Shown here one piece after another: positions 57,967 through 64,000 of a DNA stretch of 64,000 nucleotides. The number at the start of each line of letters is the position of its first letter. Positions within the stretch are counted from its first letter, which is position 1. This DNA comes from a virus. The stretch is taken from positions 1 to 64,000 of the IMG/VR virus record IMGVR_UViG_3300025012_000027; one strand, given 5' to 3'. Under the pieces are notes generated by a model that worked only from the letters and a program-made list of their open reading frames with translations, made no database searches and was not told the DNA's origin. Both the position numbers and the translations under genes were made by a program.

Positions 57967-59012
57967 TATGCGTGACAGGCTTCATTAAAAATTTCCAACA
58001 ACATCTGCGTCAATCTAGTCTTGTCGACAGATTCATTCACTTGAATGTTTTCAACATAATCAGATATCATTGAATCTACACCAACGAATGTTTGATACTT
58101 AGAAGTATCAACACTGATTTCTTCGACTAGTGCCTCGGTCTGGATTAACTTAACGTCATTGGGCCTCATTGAATATAACAAGTCCAAAGCAGCTTCGCGC
58201 TCCTTTGGCTCCCATGAGCCAGTCATTTTTACTTTAAGGATCTTGTCTTCGACATCAATCGCATTGACAGGAGATCCTTTTTCCAACGACAAACTAACGT
58301 ATAGTTTATGCGGATTTTCGACGAACGTCAACTGCTTTTCGTCATTGAGGACAAAGAATCCCTTTGCCGTATTGGAATCCTGCCACGTCAATTCATACGG
58401 GGTTCCCGTATAGAGTACGTTGTCTCTCGAACTCATTGCATGGTAGTGTCCAGAAATCACTTGTTTGAACTTCTTGTATTCAGTATGCTTGTATGAACTC
58501 TTGGCCATCTGTCCTTTGAACAGTTCAAACCCATCAAACTCAAAGTGTCCGATACAAAATATACTCTTACTTTTCTTGATAGAGGCGCTTACAGCTTCTG
58601 CATTCTCTTTACATACCCACGGTACCATTAAGAATGAATGATCCTCTATGATAAGATCCGTTGGTTCTTTGACTATATGGAACCAGTTATCATATGGGGT
58701 GAGTACTTCCTCAACCGATGACACTTCAAGAGATTCTCGATAGTATATGTCATGATTCCCTAATAAGACCCAGACATCTAGATTTCTAGAAATGCATGGT
58801 TTCAGAAACGTCTCGCGAAAGAAATTGGATGACCAGGTGTTGATGTGTTTGCGAACATCAAACAGGTCGCCTAGTTGTATAATTTTTGTAATTTTATTTG
58901 CATCTACATACTCAAAGAAGTCCGCAAAGAACTTTTTCATATATGCATGGTGGACGGGTGAGGAGTTGTGGCACCCAAAATGCAAATCTCCTAGAATGGC
59001 TATATCAGACAT
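57966..59012 (-). CDS. recombination nuclease, T4 gp47-like (Mre11/SbcD)
   Basis: 348 residues. The five phosphoesterase motifs are present: GDLHFG (D9, H11), QLGDLFD (D49), LGNHD (N86, H87), IGHFEFDG (H156) and SGHYHA (H189, H191). It forms the gp46/gp47 complex. It overlaps the gp55-like gene by eight bases. Confidence 0.9.
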   Translation of the reverse strand: MSDIAILGDLHFGCHNSSPVHHAYMKKFFADFFEYVDANKITKIIQLGDLFDVRKHINTWSSNFFRETFLKPCISRNLDVWVLLGNHDIYYRESLEVSSVEEVLTPYDNWFHIVKEPTDLIIEDHSFLMVPWVCKENAEAVSASIKKSKSIFCIGHFEFDGFELFKGQMAKSSYKHTEYKKFKQVISGHYHAMSSRDNVLYTGTPYELTWQDSNTAKGFFVLNDEKQLTFVENPHKLYVSLSLEKGSPVNAIDVEDKILKVKMTGSWEPKEREAALDLLYSMRPNDVKLIQTEALVEEISVDTSKYQTFVGVDSMISDYVENIQVNESVDKTRLTQMLLEIFNEACHA

Positions 59013-59550
59013 CTAGAGCGTTTTCTGCAGGTTTTACTTTTTTAGTTTTGTCTTTGACGCGCTTCAAATCTTTCTTACGCTCATACTCGTCTATATCGAA
59101 GTATGTGATAAACGTATTATTGTCGGCGGTACTATTGCTGTCGTCATCCGTATCGTTTAGATCGGAATCGGCCATGGGGTTTTCGTGGAAGATGTTTTGA
59201 AACGATTTTGCTTTGATATAACTCATCTTTTCTTCGGCATTGATCACATCGACCATTGCTCGCCAGCATACATTAGTGAAGTATGCAAACCCATTATCAC
59301 TGATAGTGATATCGAACTTTCGAATCTTTGCACAGCATGCATATAATGCGCTGCTAACCATTTCATCGTTGAACGTATATCCAACGAAGTTGTACCTAGA
59401 TCCTAGTTTCTGTGCTATCAACAAAAATTGTCTAGCGATAACATCTGGAATAACGAGTATCTCTTCCCCTCGATCTTCTCGTTCTTTGCAGTCCGTTATG
59501 TATTCGACCAACGATTTTGTAAATTCTTTATTAGATATGTAGAATGCCAT
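59005..59550 (-). CDS. late sigma factor, T4 gp55-like
   Basis: 181 residues from the ATG at 59550; the earlier in-frame GTG at 59592 lies inside the promoter. The key region is KLGSRYNFVGYTFNDEMVSS, then KIRKFD and GFAYFTNVCWRAMVDVINAE, aligning with T4 gp55 ('lskRfNFsGYt--~~qEMiadgi', 'haYitqacfnAfvqRIkke'). These are sigma region 2 equivalents that recognise the TATAAATA-type late promoter. It has an acidic C-terminal stretch and a basic end. The gp33 partner is nearby. Confidence 0.8.
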   Translation of the reverse strand: MAFYISNKEFTKSLVEYITDCKEREDRGEEILVIPDVIARQFLLIAQKLGSRYNFVGYTFNDEMVSSALYACCAKIRKFDITISDNGFAYFTNVCWRAMVDVINAEEKMSYIKAKSFQNIFHENPMADSDLNDTDDDSNSTADNNTFITYFDIDEYERKKDLKRVKDKTKKVKPAENALDV

Positions 59551-59577
59551 ATAAGTCGCAAAAGTTTCATTGTGCTT

Positions 59578-59606
59578 ATTATAACATAGCACAATGTAAA
59601 AGTCAA
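59578..59606 (-). promoter_or_regulatory. sigma-70-type early promoter
   Basis: Minus strand: TTGACT (59601-59606), a 17-base spacer and TGTTATAAT with TATAAT at 59578-59583. It drives gp55, gp47 and gp46. Confidence 0.8.
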
Positions 59607-59608
59607 CT

Positions 59609-61963
59609 CTATGCTAGAACTAATTTACCATAATCAGATATCTTCCTATGATTGAACATCGTGAATATCTCTCGTCTATTTTTACTACCTGCGTATGATA
59701 CGTGCAACCAAGTAGTATTCTTTCCCTCATATTCCAGTAACAGTTGATCATACGGCACTACATCTTTAATATTAGTAATTGCCTTGATATAATCTTCTCT
59801 AGAGAATCCAGGAAACTGTATATCAGCAGCTTGTCCGATATAGTGACGACTAGTTTTAGACGAGTTTGCAGCATCTCCGGGTCTGCGATATCCACTAGAT
59901 ATAACCATATTAGGATACATTACTTTTATAGTATCAAGCACATTAATACTAAGCAATTTCAAATTACATGCAATTTGTCCAGGAGTAAGTCCCATCTGCG
60001 GTATAAGTTTGCGGAAGCCATTCTTGTTCAAATCACCTATAGTGAAATACTTCGACAATACCAGAGACGGCGGAAACTCTAGTAGGTTAGATATACCATC
60101 ACAATCATTCGAGACAATAGGAGCTTTAGTGGTCTGATCAACGTCGGTGGTTGTTTCGGTGGTCGGCTCCATTGTAATCGACTCCTTAGTCGTATCACCT
60201 GATTGAAGCCGATTCACATTATATTGAGAACTATCACCTTCGTCTGGTGATTCATATTGCATAGCTGATTCGTTTTCTCGAGTAGCAACATGCAATTTGC
60301 TGAATGTAGGAATTACCGGTGATTGAGCTGGCCCTGGGCTTGGTACACCTGATGCAGTCCCTGAGTTGAGATATATCGACGGGGCATCTATACCAACAGT
60401 TCCTGCAGATTTTATCATAGTGCTACCACCAACGGATGCAGTTAGATTACCAGAAACGTTTATAGTTGCATTGTTGTATATGTTTATTGTTGAGGCGCCC
60501 GATATTTCTACATCAAGCGAGTTAGCTACCTTTAGTGTATGCGCGCCATCAACGGTGACGTTCAGTGTGCCGCGCACATGGACGAATCCATTACGTTCTA
60601 GAATCTCGTATCCATCGCCAACGATACGATTTACCTGCGTACCATTATCATCGATCTCTGTAAACGTACCTGCAGCATGATATAAGTGAACTCGTCTAGA
60701 ATGCTCTGTATCGTCAAACTCTAACAAGTGGCCAGATTCGGTAGCCATAACCTTATTGAATGGATACTTAGCATTGTATGGCACATCTGTTTGATCCCAA
60801 GTACCGCCGTTTGCGATAGGGATTCCAATGTCTCTAGCGGCTTCTTTTTTATAAACTACTGTCTGGCCTATGTTTTGATTTCGAGCAAGTCTGTGAGTAT
60901 CCGGTTCTTGATAGTATAACGGATACTTGCCTGTAGGATCAGTGAATCCGCGCATGGCGTTCACTTTGTTTGTATCGATCTTCTTGGTTACAGTTTTGTT
61001 GCCAGCGGCATCGGTTGTAGTGATTTGACTCACAGCCGAGTTAGTTTTTTCAAGAGGTTTAAGATCACCCGTGGCAGTCGGTATGCCATCTTTCAAGAAT
61101 AGGTCACGCTCAGCCGCTCGACGAATGATAATGCCGCCACCACCGACGTCCCAATCCGCAAATCTAGATGCGGCTAACAGATATTTCTCGGAGTTCAAAT
61201 CAGACAGCAGCGTAGAATTAGCGAACGCCCCGGCACCTACGTTGAACGAAAAATCAACTAATGCATCGACCATGCTTTGAGTCACTAGCACTTTCACATT
61301 TCTATGAACTGCTGGGAGCCTAGTATTGTTTACATCTTCTAACAATGCAGTATTAGCATCTGCTTTTGAGATGGTTTGTCCTTCTATAACGGCCTTGTCA
61401 TTAACGGTTTGAGTACCGTATCCGATAGACCACTTACCATTTTTATCTAAGTAAGCCTTTGCTGAAAAAGATTCAGACCGCTTGATCAAATCTATACACG
61501 CCTGTGTCACTGATTTGAAGTCAGTTGCCCGTCTAGCACCTGTCAGAACCGTCTCAGCTACGTTTGGCGGCGTACCTGTGTCCGTGGGTACTATACTACC
61601 GCTAGAATCTTTTATGACAGCATTTGATTCATCTATATCACCGAATCCAGTCTCTTCAATTGCTGGAGTTTGATTGATAGAATCAATAGGGATACCATGA
61701 AAGCTACCAAGTATTATTGGATACTGATTGTCGCTGTCCAAGAACGTTAGTATTACCCACGAACCGTTTAGCAATCCATTAGGCGATACCCCGAACCCAG
61801 ACATACTAGCAGATGTAGTTGGTGTGATGACTTGAGCCCAAGGCAACGATTCGGTTGGGATAAGTGACTTATCATCAGTGTGCAACCCAAATACTCGCAC
61901 CTTCGCACGACCCATCATCAATGGGTCATTTATGTCTTCAATAACGCCTTGGAATAATCTCAT
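59609..61963 (-). CDS. baseplate hub/spike protein, T4 gp5-like, with lysozyme and M15 peptidase domains
   Basis: 784 residues (T4 575). An OB domain (residues 1-95: GRAKVRVFGLHT, PYPIILGSFHG-type end) is followed by a GH24 lysozyme domain (about 150-295). Its E164 and D173 sit in SESFSAKAYLD, with S179 in the place of the usual Thr, and GYGT follows. The beta-helix spike (about 420-535) has VDGAHTLKVANSL and ISGASTINIYNNATINVSG. A C-terminal M15-type peptidase domain (about 630-784) has SSGYRRPGDAAN, SRHYIGQAADIQF (H707, D714) and TWLHVSY (H754). It punctures the outer membrane and opens peptidoglycan at infection. Confidence 0.85.
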   Translation of the reverse strand: MRLFQGVIEDINDPLMMGRAKVRVFGLHTDDKSLIPTESLPWAQVITPTTSASMSGFGVSPNGLLNGSWVILTFLDSDNQYPIILGSFHGIPIDSINQTPAIEETGFGDIDESNAVIKDSSGSIVPTDTGTPPNVAETVLTGARRATDFKSVTQACIDLIKRSESFSAKAYLDKNGKWSIGYGTQTVNDKAVIEGQTISKADANTALLEDVNNTRLPAVHRNVKVLVTQSMVDALVDFSFNVGAGAFANSTLLSDLNSEKYLLAASRFADWDVGGGGIIIRRAAERDLFLKDGIPTATGDLKPLEKTNSAVSQITTTDAAGNKTVTKKIDTNKVNAMRGFTDPTGKYPLYYQEPDTHRLARNQNIGQTVVYKKEAARDIGIPIANGGTWDQTDVPYNAKYPFNKVMATESGHLLEFDDTEHSRRVHLYHAAGTFTEIDDNGTQVNRIVGDGYEILERNGFVHVRGTLNVTVDGAHTLKVANSLDVEISGASTINIYNNATINVSGNLTASVGGSTMIKSAGTVGIDAPSIYLNSGTASGVPSPGPAQSPVIPTFSKLHVATRENESAMQYESPDEGDSSQYNVNRLQSGDTTKESITMEPTTETTTDVDQTTKAPIVSNDCDGISNLLEFPPSLVLSKYFTIGDLNKNGFRKLIPQMGLTPGQIACNLKLLSINVLDTIKVMYPNMVISSGYRRPGDAANSSKTSRHYIGQAADIQFPGFSREDYIKAITNIKDVVPYDQLLLEYEGKNTTWLHVSYAGSKNRREIFTMFNHRKISDYGKLVLA

Positions 61964-62799
61964 TATGAATCGTTTCTTGATATGGTTGCATGGTGTAGAT
62001 ATACTCGGTCCGATTGCCCACGAGCTATAACTTGGCGTTTTGAGTGATCTATGTTCAACGTCAATTTTCGAGGCAATATAAACTCTCGCTCTGCAGGTAT
62101 AGAACTATATTCTGGAACATATAACCCAGCATGATTTTTTGGGATATGTAATGCAACTACATCACCTCCTCTAGACTGAGCAAATCCCGTCGCCAGTCGC
62201 AGGCTAAGCGAAGATGATAGAAACGCTGGATGATATACTTTATCATTGTGTCGAAGAAGGTTTGAGTGTCTGCTGCTAGTACCGCTATACACTACAAGGT
62301 CGGCTGGAGTTTTTCCTCTAGATATAGCTGTGTCTAGATGACTTACGGTTTCAGCATGCTCGGAATCAACGGTGTTTGCTAATAGGTGTTGGTTGATTCC
62401 AGAGGTGAATGTGTATTTTGCTATAGCTTTAGCTTCGGGCATGTTCAGAGCAGTGTGCTGCCGATAATGACCAACTAGTTCATCGTTTAACGCAATGACA
62501 CCATCTCGTTGACGATTCCCCAGTTCGAAGTCGTGATTCGCAGCATCATTTAGAGTATCAAATTGCTTGGGTGTAGATGTTCCGGAAAAGTGAAAGAATT
62601 TCCCTGGGTGGGCTGGATGTTCCCATACATTTGGTTCTCCGGGATATAGATTGAACCCACGATTCTCTGGAGAGTGTTCTTCTGGACCAACATATCCTAG
62701 AAAATGTTCGACTTTGCGTTCTTCTTCCAGCACATCATCGCGGATGCTAAGATGAACGCTTGGAATATGATTCTTAGCGTATTCGGTAAACCTAAGCAT
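61963..62799 (-). CDS. ADP-ribosyltransferase-fold protein in the hub operon
   Basis: 278 residues. It has the ADP-ribosyltransferase toxin layout: DLVVYSGTSSRH (residues 167-178), STS-like FLSSSLSLRLATGFAQSRGG (194-213) with a DVVALHIPKNHAG strand, and an E-x-E in PAEREFILP (E237, E239). The arginine of the R-S-E triad, expected at position 172 (YRG), is Ser here. It may be inactive, or the Arg may be provided elsewhere. It is encoded between gp27-like and gp5-like genes, so it is made late and could be packaged and injected, as T4 Alt is. Confidence 0.65.
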   Translation of the reverse strand: MLRFTEYAKNHIPSVHLSIRDDVLEEERKVEHFLGYVGPEEHSPENRGFNLYPGEPNVWEHPAHPGKFFHFSGTSTPKQFDTLNDAANHDFELGNRQRDGVIALNDELVGHYRQHTALNMPEAKAIAKYTFTSGINQHLLANTVDSEHAETVSHLDTAISRGKTPADLVVYSGTSSRHSNLLRHNDKVYHPAFLSSSLSLRLATGFAQSRGGDVVALHIPKNHAGLYVPEYSSIPAEREFILPRKLTLNIDHSKRQVIARGQSDRVYLHHATISRNDS

Positions 62800-64000
62800 T
62801 GTTTGGTCCTTTATGCAACGAGTCTTTGTTTATCTGCAGACTAACAGTATGACGTTTTCGATCAAATACATGCTTTATAGACGTTACTAGGTATCGACCA
62901 CTCAACGTTTGATCTAATAACGACCCCATATCCTTTTCGGCGGTGTCTGATGTTGGAATATGAGACACTGGGACAACTAAGTTAATCACATTCCCAGCAT
63001 AGATGTTCATGCGACCAGCAACTTCGAGGAACACGGTCTGACTATTTATAGACGCCATTTCAGTTAACCTCTGAGCAAACCATTCATGATTCATTTCAGT
63101 CGGCATACTTGGATGACTATTCGACTCAAACGTCCTAACTCGAAATACTGAATTTATGCGTCGAACAGCTTTTTCTGATCCTAAAGGTACTGGATTCAGT
63201 CTGGCAAACTTTCCATATGAATCGAGAAAGTCGTAGTATCTATATGCATATCGCTTGTTTGTTGTATTGACCGACAGGGTTCTGTTACCATAAGTGCCAG
63301 TCATAATACGGTCTATATAATCAAAGTTATCATCAACATATAGCTTATGGACAATCCCCTGCTCCGTCTCGTTCAATACATCTCCAGCATGAGTATTAAC
63401 TGAGTATAGATAGTCGAACGATGCTGGTTGAGCAATCAGAATATCTATAGGAGAGAATATAAACGATTTCTTGGTCTCATAAAACACATATGATGGAGAT
63501 AACGAATCGGCACTAACGGATCTATCACACAGATATTTTATGTTCTGCATAGGCGACCAGTAGTTCGAGATGTATGATACCGCATTCTTGGTTGGATGGC
63601 AGTATAGCTCTTTCTTTACAGATAGATTTTCTTTACAGATATGCTCTCGAACAATATCCGATGGCTGCCCACTAAATGCCTTGGACAATTTGATGTTCAT
63701 ATCTATGATAGCTTCGCCTGATATACAGTGCAAAGTATAAGTAGCAGCTCTGTCAGATACATTTATACGATCAGACATCTTATACACATAGAATCCCTGT
63801 TGCCGCATTCCAACTTCACCATCTGGACCAACAATATCTATTTCGAGGTATTCTTCACCCATCAACGGTAGAAGACTGTTCAAAGACATAGCATCGAGTA
63901 TGTTCACCTTCATCGTTATGAATGGAGAATACATCGACTCATATACCTCGACGTAGTTTATTAGCTTAGTTATATCAATCGGCGTGTCTGATCGACTAGA
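62792..64000 (-). CDS. baseplate hub protein, T4 gp27-like (5' end beyond the window)
   Basis: At least 403 codons. The frame is open from 62792 to the right edge without a stop, so an ATG at 63934 is not necessarily the start: residues before it (DTPIDITKLINYVEVYES) continue the conserved N-terminus. Then come YSPFITMKVNILDAMSLNSL, LPLMGEEYLEID and RINVSDRAATYTLHC, like gp27 and related hub proteins, and a closing RYLVTSIKHVFDRKRHTVSL. It forms the trimeric hub that holds gp5. Confidence 0.75.
   Translation of the reverse strand, partial: SSRSDTPIDITKLINYVEVYESMYSPFITMKVNILDAMSLNSLLPLMGEEYLEIDIVGPDGEVGMRQQGFYVYKMSDRINVSDRAATYTLHCISGEAIIDMNIKLSKAFSGQPSDIVREHICKENLSVKKELYCHPTKNAVSYISNYWSPMQNIKYLCDRSVSADSLSPSYVFYETKKSFIFSPIDILIAQPASFDYLYSVNTHAGDVLNETEQGIVHKLYVDDNFDYIDRIMTGTYGNRTLSVNTTNKRYAYRYYDFLDSYGKFARLNPVPLGSEKAVRRINSVFRVRTFESNSHPSMPTEMNHEWFAQRLTEMASINSQTVFLEVAGRMNIYAGNVINLVVPVSHIPTSDTAEKDMGSLLDQTLSGRYLVTSIKHVFDRKRHTVSLQINKDSLHKGPNNA

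Noticed and set aside
61963-62799. Toxin-antitoxin pair based on the ADP-ribosyltransferase-like protein
   Set aside because: No small antitoxin-like gene is adjacent; both neighbours are baseplate hub genes.
63044-63051. TATAAATA on the minus strand inside the gp27-like gene as promoter of the ADP-ribosyltransferase-like gene
   Set aside because: It matches the T4 consensus but lies about 245 bases from the next start and inside coding sequence; kept out of the feature list.
1-64000. tRNA genes, integrase, origin of replication
   Set aside because: No cloverleaf, recombinase motif or iteron cluster was recognised by eye; a tRNA scan could still find a weak candidate.

Overview
The window is part of the genome of a large, moderately AT-rich, strictly lytic-type tailed phage with a contractile tail and T4-like logic. 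The evidence is direct homology to T4 baseplate proteins (gp5, gp6, gp8, gp25, gp27-like), replication and recombination proteins (gp32, gp59, gp46/gp47) and late-transcription proteins (gp55, gp33). The large virion proteins (DUF4815 type, the RRWGAF-type protein, the 'LFLLNGW'-type protein) are most like those of T4-like cyanophages. No photosynthesis genes are present. The Bug/TctC-TctA genes and an eae-like gene block point to a heterotrophic proteobacterial host, perhaps a betaproteobacterium; the host is inference. There is no integrase, tRNA or CRISPR array, and no gene-free stretch longer than 300 bases.

Layout. (1) 1-7.1 kb, plus strand: fibre-associated and surface-modification genes. 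These are a DUF4376-type protein, two seven-bladed RCC1 propellers around a small DSBH-like protein, a methyltransferase, a TPR-glycosyltransferase, a YkgJ-type cysteine cluster protein, a sulfotransferase and an APS kinase. (2) 7.1-15.4 kb, plus strand: a cargo zone punctuated by three copies of one repeat that carries a late promoter plus the first codons of the gene at 15387. Its cargo is an ATP-grasp protein, two PP-loop ATPases, a glycine-rich fibre and a TctC-TctA-TctC transporter set. (3) 15.4-22.8 kb, plus strand: a large LRV/HEAT-like protein, a permuted NlpC/P60-like protein, a PD-(D/E)XK nuclease overlapping a ClpP-like protease, a small HTH protein and a T5 A1-like metallophosphoesterase. 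(4) 22.87-23.74 kb, minus strand: PhoH. (5) 23.9-45.9 kb, plus strand: virion genes, with a spanin pair, baseplate wedge genes and a second fibre module ending in an S74 chaperone protein. (6) 45.9-59.6 kb, minus strand: an early block of small genes, an RlmN-like radical SAM enzyme and the gp32-gp59-gp33 / gp46-gp47-gp55 genes. A plus-strand FmdB-like zinc ribbon gene sits inside it. (7) 59.6-64 kb, minus strand: a gp5-like spike with two lytic domains, an ADP-ribosyltransferase-like protein and a gp27-like hub gene that runs off the window edge.

Regulation is readable. Late genes are preceded, usually 20-36 bases before the start codon, by TTAAATA or a close variant, as expected if the encoded gp55/gp33 pair recognises a T4-type late promoter. 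Early genes on both strands carry TGTTATAAT extended -10 boxes, several with a TTGAC(A/T) -35 box at 16-17 bases. Bidirectional terminators close PhoH and gp32.

The most unusual features are the repeat-delimited cargo zone with its phage-borne tricarboxylate-type transporter genes, the paired PAPS-making and PAPS-using enzymes, the gp5 spike with GH24 and M15 domains, and an ADP-ribosyltransferase fold inside the baseplate hub operon that lacks the usual first-motif arginine.
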